DNA from: Mycobacterium scrofulaceum
GTDB lineage: Bacteria; Actinomycetota; Actinomycetes; Mycobacteriales; Mycobacteriaceae
Assembly (NCBI RefSeq): GCF_002086735.1
Contig: NZ_MVIJ01000001.1
Span: 1 to 64,000 of the forward strand
Direction of reading: 5' to 3'
Length of the DNA: 64,000 bases
The position numbers and the translations under genes were made by a program. The notes under the pieces were generated by a model, which saw nothing but the letters and a program-made list of their open reading frames with translations, was not told where the DNA came from and made no database searches. Below, in pieces: positions 7,503 to 17,417 of this stretch (position 1 is the stretch's first letter; each line of letters opens with the position of its first letter).

Positions 7503-10500
7503 GTGGCCAGGGAGTCCATGACGTCACTCAACGATGTCGTGAACACCGCGTGCGCATACTGCGGCGTCGGCTGCGGAATGGTGTTGCAGGTCACAACCGA
7601 TTCCGAGAGCGGCCGGCGTCACATCGCGAAGTCTGTTGGCGACAAACAACATCCGGCCAACTTCGGCCGGTTGTGCACCAAGGGCGCCACCACGTCCGAC
7701 CTGCTCACCGCCCCCGGCAGGATGGAATCCGCACAAATCCGCACCGATCGTGGCGAGCCCCCCGAGCCCGTCGACATCGATCGGGCGATCGCCCAGTGCG
7801 CGAACCGGTTACGGGCGATCGTCGATGCGCACGGCCCGGATTCGTTCGCCATGTATGTGTCGGGCCAGATGTCCATCGAGGCGCAGTACCTGGCGAACAA
7901 GCTGACCAAGGGCTTCATCGGGACCAACCAGATCGAGTCGAACTCGCGGCTGTGCATGGCCAGCGCCGGTTCCGGCTACAAGCTGTCCCTGGGCGCCGAC
8001 GGGCCGCCCGGCTCATACCAGGACTTCGAACACGCCGACGTCTTCTTCGTCATCGGCGCCAACATGGCCGACTGCCACCCCATCCTGTTCCTGCGGATGA
8101 TGGACCGCGTCAAGGCCGGGGCAAAACTGATCGTCGTCGATCCGCGCCGCACCGCGACCGCGGACAAGGCCGACCTGTTCCTCCAGATCGCCCCCGGTTC
8201 CGATCTCGCGCTGCTCAACGGGCTGCTGCACCTGATCGTCGAAAACGGGCACACCGACCCCGAATTCATTGCCGAGTTCACCCAGGGGTGGGAGGAGATG
8301 CCCGGCTTCCTGCGGCAGTACACCCCGGACGCCGTCAGCGACATCACCGGGATCCCCGAGGCGGACATCCGTGCGGCGGCCCGCATGATCGGCGAAGCCG
8401 ACAACTTCATGAGCTGCTGGACCATGGGCCTCAACCAGAGCACGCACGGCACCTGGAACACCAACGCCATCTGCAATCTGCACCTGGCCACCGGCAAGAT
8501 CTGCAAGCCGGGCAGCGGTCCCTTCTCCCTCACCGGTCAGCCCAACGCGATGGGCGGCCGCGAAATGGGCTACATGGGTCCGGGATTGCCGGGCCAGCGC
8601 TCGGTCGCCTCCGCGGACGACCGCGCCTTCACCGAAGAGCTTTGGGGCATTCCCCCGGGCACGCTGCGCACCGAGGTCGGCACCGGCACGATCGACATGT
8701 TCTCCCGGATGGCCGACGGCGACATCAAAGCCTGCTGGATCATCTGCACCAATCCCGTTGCATCCGTGGCCAATCGGAAGACGGTGCTCGCGGGCCTGGA
8801 ACGCGCGGAATTGGTGATCACCCAGGACGCGTTCCTCGAGACGGAGACCAACGAGTACGCCGACGTGCTGCTGCCGGCGGCGCTGTGGTCGGAGGCCGAG
8901 GGCGTGATGGTCAATTCCGAGCGCAACATGACGCTGTTCCGGCCTGCGGTGACCCCGCCGGGCGACGCGATTCCAGACTGGCAGATCATCGCCAGGATCG
9001 CTTGCGCGATGGGCTTTTCCGACGCCTTCAGCTACGGCTCCGCCGAGGAAGTCTTCGAGGAGATCAAACGATTCTCGAACCCGAAGACCGGCTACGACCT
9101 TCGGGGCGTCAGCTACGAGCGGCTCCGCCGCGGACCGCTGCAGTGGCCGTGCGCGCCGGAGAACGAGGACCGTAATCCGGTCCGCTACCTCAACGACGGT
9201 GTCAGTCAGGACCGGCTGGTTCGCGACGACGGCAGCGCGCCGCGGTTGGCCTTCCCCACCGCGAACGGTCGCGCGGTGTTCTTCGCCCGCCCACACCTGC
9301 CGCCCGAGGAAATGCCGGACAACGACTACCCGTTCCTGTTGAATACCGGCCGCCTGCCCCACCAGTGGCACACGATGACCAAGACGGGCAAGGTCGCCAA
9401 GCTCAACAAGCTCAATCCCGGGCCGTTCGTCGAGATCCACCCCGACGACGCCGCGCGGCTGAGCGTCGCCGACGGTGATTCGGTCGAAATCGCCTCGCGC
9501 CGCGGTCGTGCCGTGCTGCCCGCCGCGATCAGCGATCGGGTGCGGCCGGGCAACTGCTTCGCCCCGTTCCACTGGAACGACGTTTTCGGCGAATACCTGG
9601 CGATCAACGCCGTCACCAACGATGCGGTGGATCCGATCTCCAGCCAACCGGAATTCAAGGCGTGCGCCGTCACGTTGGCGAAAGTCGCCGTCGCCGCGGC
9701 GAAGTCGGATACCGATCCCCGGTCGGCGGTGGACACCGAAGCAGAATCCGCACCCACGGAGGTACCGGAAATCAGCGCGTCACAGGTTGATGCCCTCGCC
9801 GATCTGCTCGGTGTGGCGACAAAGCCCGTGCCCGAATTCGACGAGCTCGGCCGCTCCTACCTTGCCGGGATGATGACGGCGTTGCGGTCCGAAGCCGGGC
9901 GACGGGTGGCAGGCGTGCCGACCCTGCCGCCAAGCGCGCCCTTCGACTCCGGCACGCGGCTGTGGGTCGACGGCCTCCTCGCGGGCGTGTTCTCGCGGCG
10001 GGACGGGTCCGCACCGACGCCGACGCCCGAGCCGGCGGCCAAGCGACCCACGATCGAGCCGCCGGTGGCCGGAACGGCCCGGCGAGCGCCCGTCGTGGTG
10101 TTGTGGGCGTCGCAAACCGGCAACGCCGAGGAGCTCGCCGCCGGCATCGCGACGCGACTGGGCGAGAAGGGGTTGCCCGTCACGTTGCACGCCATGGACG
10201 ACTTCCCGGTGGCGGAGCTGGCGACGACGCGGGAACTGCTGCTGGTCACCAGCACCACGGGCGACGGCGAGCCGCCCGACAACGGCACCGGGCTGTGGCG
10301 GGCGTTGACTTCCGAGGGCGCATCGCGATTCACCGACACCCGCTTCGCCGTTCTGGCGTTGGGCGACTCGAACTACGACGACTTCTGCGGTCACGGACGC
10401 AAGCTCGACGAGCGTCTCGCTGAACTCGGCGCGACCCGCCTCGTCGACCGGGTCGACTGCGAACCCGACTATGAGGACGCCGCGGCCAGCTGGCTGAGCG

Positions 10501-11738
10501 ACGTCCTGCAAGCCCTGTCCCGCACGCCCGCCCCGGTGGGGCGGGACGGAGGCGCGACCGCGGTGCCCACCTCCTCGGTGACCGCGTCGCCGCGGACGGC
10601 CTCCGCCCCCGCGGTGCCCGGCTACACCAAGAAGCGTCCGCTGATCACCGACATGGCCCAGAACATCAAGCTGGGCCGGCCGCAATCCACAAAGGACGTG
10701 CGGCAGTTGGTATTTAGTCTGCCGGAGGACACGATCAGCTACGAGGCCGGCGACGCGCTCGGGGTGTGGCCGCGCAACAGCGACCGGCTGGTCGACGAGT
10801 GGCTGTCGGTCACCGGTCTGGACGGGCAGACTCCCGTCGAGGTCGGCGAGCACGGTCTGATGTCGCTGCGCTCCGCGCTCACCGAACGGATCGAGATCGC
10901 GCACATCAGCCGCGACCTGGTGCGGTTCGTGCAGGAACGGACCGGCGACCCGGAACTGGCCGACCTGCTGAAGCCGGAGAACAAGGCCGCGCTGAGCAAT
11001 TGGGCGTGGGGGCGCCAATCGATCGACCTGCTGGCGCAGCACCCGGTTTCCGCCTCGGCGCACGAGTGGCTCCGGGTCCTCAAGCGGCTTCAGCCGCGCC
11101 TGTACTCGATCTCGTCGAGCCCCAAGGAAAACCCCGCCGAGGTTCACCTGACGGTCTCGCCGGTGCGCTACAACTTTCAGGGCGTCCCACGCCACGGGGT
11201 GTGCTCGACCTACCTCGCCGACCGCTCCCCCGGCGACCGCGTGGCGATCTACCTGCAGCCGTCGAGCAACTTCCGGCCGCCCAGCGACCCGGACACGCCG
11301 ATGATCATGATCGGTCCGGGCACCGGGATCGCACCCTTCCGCGGCTTCCTGCAAGAGCGTCGCGCGCTCGGCCACCGCGGCCCCAACTGGCTGTTCTTCG
11401 GCGAACAGCACGCCGAAACCGACTACTACTACCGTGACGAGATCGAGCAGATGCAGGCCGACGGGGTGCTCACCGAACTCGACCTGGCGTTCTCCAGGGA
11501 CCAGCGCGAGAAGGTCTACGTGCAGCACCTGATGCGCAACCGCGGGGCCGAGCTGTGGCGCTGGCTGCAGGACGGCGCCCAACTGTACGTATGCGGCACC
11601 GCTGATCCGATGGCCAAGGACGTCGACCGCGCGCTCTGCGAGATCGCTGCCGAACACGGCAGCCTCGACGCCGACGGCGCGAAGGAGTACGTCCGCTCGC
11701 TGAGCGCCGACAAGCGCTATCACCGCGACGTCTACTAG
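7503..11738 (+). CDS. Assimilatory nitrate reductase fused to a CysJ-type NADPH flavoprotein
   Basis: A 1411-residue cytoplasmic enzyme that would reduce nitrate to nitrite with NAD(P)H in one chain. The N-terminal half is a NarB/NasA molybdopterin oxidoreductase: [4Fe-4S] cysteines at 17, 20, 24 and 58, the likely Mo-ligand cysteine in [10 protein letters not shown] near residue 160, and the molydopterin-dinucleotide domain near residues 610-720. A linker resembling the CysJ N-terminus follows. A flavodoxin domain starts near residue 864 ([11 protein letters not shown]), and FAD and NADPH domains follow ([22 protein letters not shown]), ending in HRDVY as CysJ proteins do. The GTG at 7503 is chosen because AAGGAGG lies six bases upstream; ATG 7518 is an alternative. 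It corresponds to the mycobacterial bifunctional nitrate reductase called NasN in M. smegmatis. No nitrite reductase gene is in the window. Confidence 0.9.
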   Translation: MARESMTSLNDVVNTACAYCGVGCGMVLQVTTDSESGRRHIAKSVGDKQHPANFGRLCTKGATTSDLLTAPGRMESAQIRTDRGEPPEPVDIDRAIAQCANRLRAIVDAHGPDSFAMYVSGQMSIEAQYLANKLTKGFIGTNQIESNSRLCMASAGSGYKLSLGADGPPGSYQDFEHADVFFVIGANMADCHPILFLRMMDRVKAGAKLIVVDPRRTATADKADLFLQIAPGSDLALLNGLLHLIVENGHTDPEFIAEFTQGWEEMPGFLRQYTPDAVSDITGIPEADIRAAARMIGEADNFMSCWTMGLNQSTHGTWNTNAICNLHLATGKICKPGSGPFSLTGQPNAMGGREMGYMGPGLPGQRSVASADDRAFTEELWGIPPGTLRTEVGTGTIDMFSRMADGDIKACWIICTNPVASVANRKTVLAGLERAELVITQDAFLETETNEYADVLLPAALWSEAEGVMVNSERNMTLFRPAVTPPGDAIPDWQIIARIACAMGFSDAFSYGSAEEVFEEIKRFSNPKTGYDLRGVSYERLRRGPLQWPCAPENEDRNPVRYLNDGVSQDRLVRDDGSAPRLAFPTANGRAVFFARPHLPPEEMPDNDYPFLLNTGRLPHQWHTMTKTGKVAKLNKLNPGPFVEIHPDDAARLSVADGDSVEIASRRGRAVLPAAISDRVRPGNCFAPFHWNDVFGEYLAINAVTNDAVDPISSQPEFKACAVTLAKVAVAAAKSDTDPRSAVDTEAESAPTEVPEISASQVDALADLLGVATKPVPEFDELGRSYLAGMMTALRSEAGRRVAGVPTLPPSAPFDSGTRLWVDGLLAGVFSRRDGSAPTPTPEPAAKRPTIEPPVAGTARRAPVVVLWASQTGNAEELAAGIATRLGEKGLPVTLHAMDDFPVAELATTRELLLVTSTTGDGEPPDNGTGLWRALTSEGASRFTDTRFAVLALGDSNYDDFCGHGRKLDERLAELGATRLVDRVDCEPDYEDAAASWLSDVLQALSRTPAPVGRDGGATAVPTSSVTASPRTASAPAVPGYTKKRPLITDMAQNIKLGRPQSTKDVRQLVFSLPEDTISYEAGDALGVWPRNSDRLVDEWLSVTGLDGQTPVEVGEHGLMSLRSALTERIEIAHISRDLVRFVQERTGDPELADLLKPENKAALSNWAWGRQSIDLLAQHPVSASAHEWLRVLKRLQPRLYSISSSPKENPAEVHLTVSPVRYNFQGVPRHGVCSTYLADRSPGDRVAIYLQPSSNFRPPSDPDTPMIMIGPGTGIAPFRGFLQERRALGHRGPNWLFFGEQHAETDYYYRDEIEQMQADGVLTELDLAFSRDQREKVYVQHLMRNRGAELWRWLQDGAQLYVCGTADPMAKDVDRALCEIAAEHGSLDADGAKEYVRSLSADKRYHRDVY

Positions 11739-11848
11739 GCCACCGGTCGCGTCCCGACTCGTAATACGACGGAAACGTCGCGCGACTGTCGCGGAAACAA
11801 CCTCGCTGCACCATTCAGTCATTGGTTGCGTCGAGGAGGGACGTGGGC

Positions 11849-12172
11849 ATGGCTCTGGATTTCGACGGGCCCCTCGAAGACACCGCCCGGGCCGTCTGCC
11901 CGTTGCAGTGCCGGCTGCGGCGCGGCGCCGCAGGCGACGACCAGTTCGAAGAGCGGGTCGACTGGGCCGGGTTGCCGATCAACTTGGACCTGGCGTTCTC
12001 GCCGCAGCAGCGTGACAAGGTCTACACGCAGCACCTGATGCGCAAGCGCGGCACGCAACTTCGGAGTTGGTTGCCCGCCGGCTCCCCGCGCTGCGTCTGC
12101 GAGCAATCCAACGACGACGGACGGCCCCAGCCGGACGGCCACTCGATCCCGCCTGAATCAGCGAAAGCCTAA
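11849..12172 (+). pseudogene. Small ORF carrying a decayed copy of a CysJ-type C-terminus
   Basis: A 107-codon frame starting at an ATG nine bases after GAGGAGG. Its first ~45 residues match nothing I recognise. Residues ~47-85 (LDLAFSPQQRDKVYTQHLMRKRGTQL...VC) match [23 protein letters not shown]...VC near residue 1325 of the upstream nitrate reductase, about 24 of 39 identical by eye. After that the NADPH-domain sequence is lost and the tail is unrelated. It is best explained as a partial duplication or the remnant of a second flavoprotein gene. The good ribosome binding site means it may still be translated. Confidence 0.6.
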
Positions 12173-12216
12173 AAGCATTACCTGCGAAAGCAATTGCGGC
12201 CCGATACGCTGGGTGT

Positions 12217-13020
12217 GTGGCTGATAACCCGTCGTCGTACCTGGTGCTGGCATCGCAACGCAGTGGCAGCACGCTGCTGGTCGAATCGTTACGCGCGACC
12301 GGCGTGGCCGGTGAACCGCAGGAGTTCTTCCAGTATCTGCCCGCCACCAGCCAGGCTCCGCAGCCCCGGGAGTGGTTCGCCGGCGTGGAGGACGAGTCCA
12401 TCCTTCGCCTGCTCGACCCGCTGGACCCCGGGACGCCCGACCTCGCGCCGGCCGAGATCTGGCGCGACTACATCCGAACGGTCGGCCGGACACCGAACGG
12501 TGTGTGGGGCGGCAAGCTGATGTGGAACCAGGCGCCGCTCCTGCTCAAACGCGCGAAGAATCTGCCGAACCGAAGCGGCGACGGCCTGTTGGCGGCGATC
12601 CGCGACGTGGTGGGCGAGCAACCGCTGCTGATCTATGTCCACCGGCCCGATGTGGTGTCGCAGGCGGTGTCGTTCTGGCGGGCGGTGCAGACCCGGGTCT
12701 GGCGGGGCAGGCCCGATCCGCTCCGCGACGCGCGCGCCACCTATCACCCCGGCGCGATCGCCCACGTCGTCACCATGCTGCGTGAGCAGGACGAAGGCTG
12801 GCGGAACTGGTTCGCCGAAGAGAACGTCACCCCGATGGACATTCCCTATCCCGTGTTGTGGCGCAACCTGACTGAGGCGGTGGCCGGCATCCTCTCGGCG
12901 TTGGGGCTGGATCCCGGGTTGGCGCCCGACCCGGTGCTGGAACGGCAGGCCGACCAGCGCTCCGACGAGTGGGTGGACCGCTACCGGGCCGACGCCGAGA
13001 AGTACGGCCTGCCGACCTGA
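12217..13020 (+). CDS. stf0: Trehalose 2-sulfotransferase
   Basis: A 267-residue PAPS-dependent sulfotransferase that makes trehalose-2-sulfate, the core of sulfolipids and related sulfated glycolipids. The 5'-phosphosulfate loop SQRSGSTLL is at residues 13-21. The blocks [40 protein letters not shown] and [24 protein letters not shown] agree closely with M. tuberculosis Stf0 (Rv0295c), which is also 267 residues. The start is GTG. In M. tuberculosis stf0 lies elsewhere; here it sits beside cysteine biosynthesis and nitrate reduction genes. The sulfolipid polyketide synthase and transporter genes are not in the window, so the final product is unknown. Confidence 0.92.
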   Translation: MADNPSSYLVLASQRSGSTLLVESLRATGVAGEPQEFFQYLPATSQAPQPREWFAGVEDESILRLLDPLDPGTPDLAPAEIWRDYIRTVGRTPNGVWGGKLMWNQAPLLLKRAKNLPNRSGDGLLAAIRDVVGEQPLLIYVHRPDVVSQAVSFWRAVQTRVWRGRPDPLRDARATYHPGAIAHVVTMLREQDEGWRNWFAEENVTPMDIPYPVLWRNLTEAVAGILSALGLDPGLAPDPVLERQADQRSDEWVDRYRADAEKYGLPT

Positions 13021-13111
13021 CCGTGCCGCGCGGGGACGGCTTTCGCCGCGCGTGAGACAGCCGGTAAGAGCGGGCAAAAGACCAGCTCACCGGCGAAATT
13101 CGGGGATGTCC

Positions 13112-13117
13112 TATAGT
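13112..13117 (+). promoter_or_regulatory. -10 element for a leaderless cysteine-operon transcript
   Basis: TATAGT fits the mycobacterial -10 pattern TAnnnT. Its last base is eight positions before the A of the ATG at 13125, the spacing expected if transcription starts exactly at that A. No ribosome binding site precedes the ATG. Both facts point to a leaderless mRNA that begins with the polycysteine ORF. Confidence 0.65.
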
Positions 13118-13124
13118 GGGCCTT

Positions 13125-13199
13125 ATGCAACAGGCCACACAGCCGTGCCGTGTCCTTACGTGCCGCCCCGCCGCGCACTGTTGTTGTCACTGTTGTTGA
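13125..13199 (+). CDS. Leaderless polycysteine short ORF (cysteine-responsive attenuator)
   Basis: A 24-codon ORF encoding a peptide with cysteines at positions 8, 13, 19, 20, 21, 23 and 24, ending CCCHCC before TGA. It lies 207 bp upstream of cysK. Leaderless polycysteine ORFs have been described in mycobacteria as cysteine sensors: when charged Cys-tRNA is short, the ribosome stalls on the Cys run and expression of the downstream sulfur genes rises. The -10 element eight bases upstream and the absence of a ribosome binding site match that class, and one M. tuberculosis example is, as I recall, also upstream of cysK1. Regulation here is inferred from this structure and position. Confidence 0.8.
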   Translation: MQQATQPCRVLTCRPAAHCCCHCC

Positions 13200-13310
13200 T
13201 TTTCTGACGCCGCAGAAATCCTCGCGCTACCCGGTTTGCGGGCGCCAGCACAGGCAAAGTCCCGTGGCCGCGCACACGCGTCAGTCAATCCCCAGGAAGC
13301 CAATCCACCG
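13200..13310 (+). promoter_or_regulatory. Leader segment between polycysteine ORF and coupled short ORF
   Basis: This 111-base segment is where an attenuator structure would act. A short CCCG/CGGG stem around 13233-13247 is visible, and AGGAAG near 13294 may serve as ribosome binding site for the next short ORF. No strong terminator hairpin with a T-run is seen, so any control is more likely by masking of the ribosome binding site or by Rho. Confidence 0.35.
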
Positions 13311-13409
13311 ATGACCACGTTGTCCATCCGCCGCCGCGCCGCCATTGAATTCGACACCACCCGGCGGGCCGACGAGGCTGATATTGACATCGCTGAGGAA
13401 GACAGATGA
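13311..13409 (+). CDS. Short ORF translationally coupled to cysK
   Basis: A 32-codon frame starting at ATG 13311, with AGGAAG about 12 bases upstream. It is rich in Arg early ([10 protein letters not shown]) and acidic at the end ([10 protein letters not shown]). Its TGA overlaps the cysK ATG in the four-base motif ATGA at 13406-13409, the usual sign of translational coupling. It is not recognised as a family. The likely role is to pass translation from the leader into cysK, so that attenuation at the upstream polycysteine ORF controls the whole operon. It may also be a non-functional open frame; the overlap and ribosome site favour translation. Confidence 0.5.
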   Translation: MTTLSIRRRAAIEFDTTRRADEADIDIAEEDR

Positions 13410-14338
13410 CCATCGCAGAGAACGTCACGCAACTGATCGGGAACACGCCGCTGGTCCGGCTGAACCGGGTAACCGAAGGCGCGGCCGCCGACGTCGTAGC
13501 CAAGCTGGAATTCTTCAACCCGGCGAACAGTGTCAAGGACCGGATCGGGGTGGCGATGCTCGACGCCGCCGAGCAGGCAGGCCTGATCAAGCCCGACACC
13601 ATCGTCCTGGAACCCACGAGCGGGAACACCGGCATCGCGCTGGCGATGGTCTGCGCGGCACGCGGCTACCGGTGCGTGCTGACCATGCCGGACACCATGA
13701 GCACCGAACGCCGAATGTTGTTGCGCGCCTTCGGGGCCCAAATCGTCCTGACACCGGGCGCTGACGGCATGGCGGGCGCGATCGCCAAAGCCGAGGAGTT
13801 GGCCAAGAACGACCAGCGGTATTTCATCCCCCAGCAGTTCGAAAACCCCGCCAATCCGGCGATCCACCGCAAGACGACCGGGGAGGAGGTGTGGCGAGAC
13901 ACCGACGGCAAGGTCGATTTCTTCGTCGCCGGGGTCGGCACCGGCGGCACGATAACCGGTGTGGCTCAGGTCATCAAGGAACGCAAGCCGTCGGTGCAGG
14001 TTGTGGCCGTCGAACCCGCCGCGTCCGCTGTTCTGTCCGGAGGCCAGAAGGGTCCACACCCCATCCAGGGGATCGGCGCCGGGTTCGTCCCGCCGGTGCT
14101 CGACATGGATCTGGTCGACGAAGTCGTCACGGTCGGCAACGAAGAGTCCCTGGAGATGGCCCGGCGACTGGCGCGGGAGGAAGGGCTGCTGGTGGGCATC
14201 TCCTCGGGCGCGGCCGTTGTCGCCGCGCTTCAGGTGGCCCGCCGCCCGGGGAACGCCGGCAAGCTCGTCGTGGTGGTGCTGCCCAGTTTCGGCGAGCGGT
14301 ACCTGAGCACGCCGCTCTTTGCCGACCTGGCGGATTAG
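13406..14338 (+). CDS. cysK1: O-acetylserine sulfhydrylase (cysteine synthase A)
   Basis: A 310-residue PLP enzyme that makes L-cysteine from O-acetylserine and sulfide; the length equals M. tuberculosis CysK1. The PLP lysine is K44 in NPANSVKDR, the substrate loop EPTSGNTG is near residues 70-76, and the phosphate-binding GTGGT is near residue 180. ATG follows GAGGAAG and overlaps the preceding short ORF stop. cysE begins two bases after the stop, so the two steps from serine are co-expressed. Regulation by cysteine through the leader ORFs is likely. Confidence 0.96.
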   Translation: MTIAENVTQLIGNTPLVRLNRVTEGAAADVVAKLEFFNPANSVKDRIGVAMLDAAEQAGLIKPDTIVLEPTSGNTGIALAMVCAARGYRCVLTMPDTMSTERRMLLRAFGAQIVLTPGADGMAGAIAKAEELAKNDQRYFIPQQFENPANPAIHRKTTGEEVWRDTDGKVDFFVAGVGTGGTITGVAQVIKERKPSVQVVAVEPAASAVLSGGQKGPHPIQGIGAGFVPPVLDMDLVDEVVTVGNEESLEMARRLAREEGLLVGISSGAAVVAALQVARRPGNAGKLVVVVLPSFGERYLSTPLFADLAD

Positions 14339-14340
14339 CC

Positions 14341-15024
14341 ATGTTCACCACGATCCGCCGTGACATCCGGGCAGCCAGGGAGCGTGATCCCGCCGCCCCG
14401 ACCACGCTGCAGGTGATCTTCGCCTACCCCGGCGTGCATGCCATCTGGGGCCACCGGATCAGCCACTGGTTGTGGAACCGCGGCGCCCGCCTGGCCGCGC
14501 GGATCCTCAACGAGGTCACCCGCATCCTGACCGGGGTCGACATCCACCCGGGTGCCGTGCTCGGCTCCGGGTTGTTCATCGACCACGCCACCGGGGTGGT
14601 GATCGGCGAGACCGCGGAGGTCGGCGAGGACGTGACGATCTACCACGGCGTCACCCTCGGGGGCAGCGGACGGGACACCGGCAAACGCCACCCGACCATC
14701 GGCGACCGGGTGACCATCGGCGCCGGCGCCAAGGTGCTCGGCGCGATCAAGATCGGCGACGACAGCCGGATCGGCGCCAACGCCGTCGTGGTCAAAGAGG
14801 TCCCGTCGAGCGCGGTGGTCATCGGGGTCCCCGGACAGGTCATCAGCCGCCACGGTCGCAACAGCCCGGACGACTCGATGATGCCCGACCTCGTCGGTGT
14901 CAGCCTCCAATCCCTGCTCACCCGGGTGGCCAAGCTGGAGGCCGCCAACGACGGGCAACAATCCGGTCGTGTCATCCGGCCGCCGGAAGCCGGGGTGTGG
15001 CACGGCGAAGACTTCTCCATCTGA
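14341..15024 (+). CDS. cysE: Serine O-acetyltransferase
   Basis: A 227-residue left-handed beta-helix acetyltransferase that converts serine and acetyl-CoA to O-acetylserine for CysK. The hexapeptide repeats run from [44 protein letters not shown] to [22 protein letters not shown], with the catalytic His-Asp in LFIDHATG. The C-terminus ends in Ile, as in CysE tails that insert in the CysK active site to form the cysteine synthase complex. The ATG lies two bases after the cysK stop. Confidence 0.95.
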   Translation: MFTTIRRDIRAARERDPAAPTTLQVIFAYPGVHAIWGHRISHWLWNRGARLAARILNEVTRILTGVDIHPGAVLGSGLFIDHATGVVIGETAEVGEDVTIYHGVTLGGSGRDTGKRHPTIGDRVTIGAGAKVLGAIKIGDDSRIGANAVVVKEVPSSAVVIGVPGQVISRHGRNSPDDSMMPDLVGVSLQSLLTRVAKLEAANDGQQSGRVIRPPEAGVWHGEDFSI

Positions 15025-15031
15025 GGCCCAG

Positions 15032-15451
15032 TTGAGCACTCTTGTCATCGCGGGGGCGGCCCTGATCACGGCGCTGGGCGCGGCCACCGCCGCGGGCGTG
15101 CTGGTCAATCGACGGTCCGGGGTGCTGCGCGAAACGGACGCCGGGGCGCAGCCAGACGCGGCGATCCTCGGTTTGCCCGAAAAGCGCCCGACCGTCGTCC
15201 ATTTCACCGCTCAGTGGTGCGGCCCATGCGTGTCGGTGCGGCGCGTCGTCGAACAAGTGTGCAGCGCCCTGCCCGACGTGGCGCACCTCGAGATCGACAT
15301 CGACGCCAATCCGGCGGCCGCCAAGCAGCTTTCGGTGTTGTCCCTGCCGACGACGTTCATCTTCGACGCCGACGGCCGGCAGCGCTACCGCACCGCGGGC
15401 GTCCCCAAAGCCGCTGACCTGCGGCAGGCGCTGCAACCCCTGTTGGCGTGA
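15032..15451 (+). CDS. Membrane-anchored thioredoxin-family protein
   Basis: A 139-residue protein starting at TTG 15032, seven bases after the cysE stop. An N-terminal hydrophobic helix (about residues 3-25) is followed by a thioredoxin fold with the redox centre WCGPC near residue 64 and the cis-proline loop LPTTFIF near residue 107. It would act in thiol-disulfide exchange at the membrane; with the signal anchor at the N-terminus the fold probably faces the periplasm. Its place in the cysteine operon suggests a link to thiol homeostasis. The start is uncertain, as the ribosome binding site is weak. Confidence 0.8.
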   Translation: MSTLVIAGAALITALGAATAAGVLVNRRSGVLRETDAGAQPDAAILGLPEKRPTVVHFTAQWCGPCVSVRRVVEQVCSALPDVAHLEIDIDANPAAAKQLSVLSLPTTFIFDADGRQRYRTAGVPKAADLRQALQPLLA

Positions 15452-15545
15452 GCGCCCCGTTGGCGCTGCCAACGCTGTTCGAGATGCGGTCGCGGCGATC
15501 GACGCTACGGTTGGCGTGACGGGCCACGGACGGACGGAGTTTGCG

Positions 15546-17192
15546 ATGGGCGACGCGCACGCGCCGCGGATACCGCCGGCACTGGCGGCGCCGAGCCTGA
15601 ACCGGGGAGTCGGCTTCACCCACGAGCAGCGGCGCCGGCTGGGGTTGACCGGTCGGCTGCCGTCCGCGGTGCTCACCCTCGATGAACAGGCCGACCGGGT
15701 GTGGCATCAACTGCAAAGCCTGGCAACCGATCTGGGTCGTAATCTGCTGTTGGAGCAGCTGCATTACCGCCACGAACTGCTCTATTACAAGGTGCTGGAG
15801 GATCACCTGCCCGAACTGATGCCGGTGGTCTACACGCCCACCGTCGGCGAGGCCATTCAACGGTTCTCCGACGAATACCGCGGACAGCGTGGGCTTTTCC
15901 TGAGCATCGACGAACCCGACGAAATCGAGCCGGCGTTCGAAACTTTCGGGCTGGAGCCGGACGACGTCGACCTGATCGTGTGCACCGACGCCGAAGCCAT
16001 CCTGGGCATCGGCGACTGGGGCGTGGGCGGCATCCAGATCGCGGTGGGCAAGTTGTCTCTCTACACCGCCGGCGCCGGCATCGACCCGCGCCGCTGCATC
16101 GCGGTCTCCCTCGACGTCGGCACCAACAACGAACAGCTGCTGCAGGACCCGTTCTACCTGGGCAACCGGCACGCGCGGCGCCGCGGCCAGGAATACGACG
16201 ACTTCGTCAATCACTACGTCGAAACCGCCCACCGGCTGTTCCCCAAGGCGATCCTGCATTTCGAGGACTTCGGCCCCCTGAACGCGCGGCGGATCCTGCA
16301 CGAGTACGGCCAGAAGTACTGCGTGTTCAACGACGACATCCAGGGCACCGGCGCCGTGGTCGTCGCCGCCGTGTACGGCGGCTGCCATGTCACCGGGGTG
16401 CCGATGCGCGACCAGCGGGTGGTCGTCTTCGGGGCCGGGACCGCCGGGATCGGGGTGGCCGACCAGATTCGCGACGCGATGGTGGCCGATGGCGCGACCC
16501 TCGAGCAGGCCACGGCGCAGATCTGGCCCATCGACAAGCAGGGCCTGCTGTTCGACGACATGGACGACCTGCGCGACTTCCAGATGCCCTACGCCAAAGA
16601 CCGCGCCCGGCTGGGCGTGGGTCCCGCGGACCGGGTGGGGCTGGTGGACGCCATCAAGCTGGCCTCCCCGACGATCCTGCTGGGCTCCTCGGCCGTGTTC
16701 GGCGCCTTCACCGAGAAGGTGGTGCAGGCCATGACCGCGGCCTGCGAGCGCCCGATGATCTTCCCGCTGTCCAACCCGACGTCGCGGATGGAGGCCATGC
16801 CGGCCGACGTGCTGCAGTGGTCCGCCGGCAAAGCGCTGATCACCACCGGCACCCCCGTCGCCCCGATCGACTACGAGGGCACCACCCACACCATCGGCCA
16901 GGCCAACAACGTGCTGGTGTTTCCGGGAATCGGGCTGGGCATCATCGTCGCCGGGACCCGGCTGCTGACCAAGGGAATGCTGCAGGCGGCGGCGGAAGCC
17001 GTTGTGCACCAGGCGAGCCCGTCGGGCTTCGGGGATTCGCTGCTACCCGATGTCAAGGAGTTGCGCGTCATCTCGACGGCGGTCGCCGAGGCCGTGTATC
17101 GCGCCGCGGTCGCCGACGGGGTCGCCACCCGGACTCACGCCGACCCACACCGGGCCGTCCTCGGCACCATCTGGACACCGGCGTACGACTAG
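15546..17192 (+). CDS. mez: NAD(P)-dependent malic enzyme
   Basis: A 548-residue enzyme that decarboxylates malate to pyruvate, the same length as M. tuberculosis Mez (Rv2332). The malic-enzyme signature is FNDDIQGTGAVV near residue 262; the catalytic Tyr and Lys lie in VVYTPTVGEA and the LYTAGAGIDP region, and the dinucleotide fold is VVFGAGTAGIGVADQI. Serine-Asn-Pro-Thr (FPLSNPTSRMEA) is typical of the large NAD-type enzymes. ATG 15546 is preferred over the upstream GTG because GGAG is eight bases before it and the length then matches. It stands alone after the cysteine operon. Confidence 0.95.
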   Translation: MGDAHAPRIPPALAAPSLNRGVGFTHEQRRRLGLTGRLPSAVLTLDEQADRVWHQLQSLATDLGRNLLLEQLHYRHELLYYKVLEDHLPELMPVVYTPTVGEAIQRFSDEYRGQRGLFLSIDEPDEIEPAFETFGLEPDDVDLIVCTDAEAILGIGDWGVGGIQIAVGKLSLYTAGAGIDPRRCIAVSLDVGTNNEQLLQDPFYLGNRHARRRGQEYDDFVNHYVETAHRLFPKAILHFEDFGPLNARRILHEYGQKYCVFNDDIQGTGAVVVAAVYGGCHVTGVPMRDQRVVVFGAGTAGIGVADQIRDAMVADGATLEQATAQIWPIDKQGLLFDDMDDLRDFQMPYAKDRARLGVGPADRVGLVDAIKLASPTILLGSSAVFGAFTEKVVQAMTAACERPMIFPLSNPTSRMEAMPADVLQWSAGKALITTGTPVAPIDYEGTTHTIGQANNVLVFPGIGLGIIVAGTRLLTKGMLQAAAEAVVHQASPSGFGDSLLPDVKELRVISTAVAEAVYRAAVADGVATRTHADPHRAVLGTIWTPAYD

Positions 17193-17205
17193 TGTCTGAA
17201 CCTTG

Positions 17206-17278
17206 CTCCCCCGCCTGGACTCGAACCAGGAACCTATCGGTTAACAGCCGAACGCTCTGCCAATTGAGCTACAGGGGA
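17206..17278 (-). tRNA. tRNA-Asn (GTT anticodon)
   Basis: On the minus strand a 73-base cloverleaf is readable. The acceptor is TCCCCTG paired with CGGGGGA, with G as discriminator. The D arm is GCTC-AATTGGCA-GAGC, the anticodon loop is CTGTTAA with anticodon GTT, and the T arm has GTTCGAGTC. CCA is not encoded. It lies 13 bases after the mez stop. Confidence 0.95.
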
Positions 17279-17417
17279 TCAACACGATCGCGGGACGACT
17301 CTAGCGTACTGGCATAACCGCACCCAACTGGACAGGACCGGCCCCGCACCGGATCGGGCGCGCACGCACCGGGCCGGGTGAGGCAGGATGGGATGGTCGA
17401 TAGTCGGGAGGAACGCT

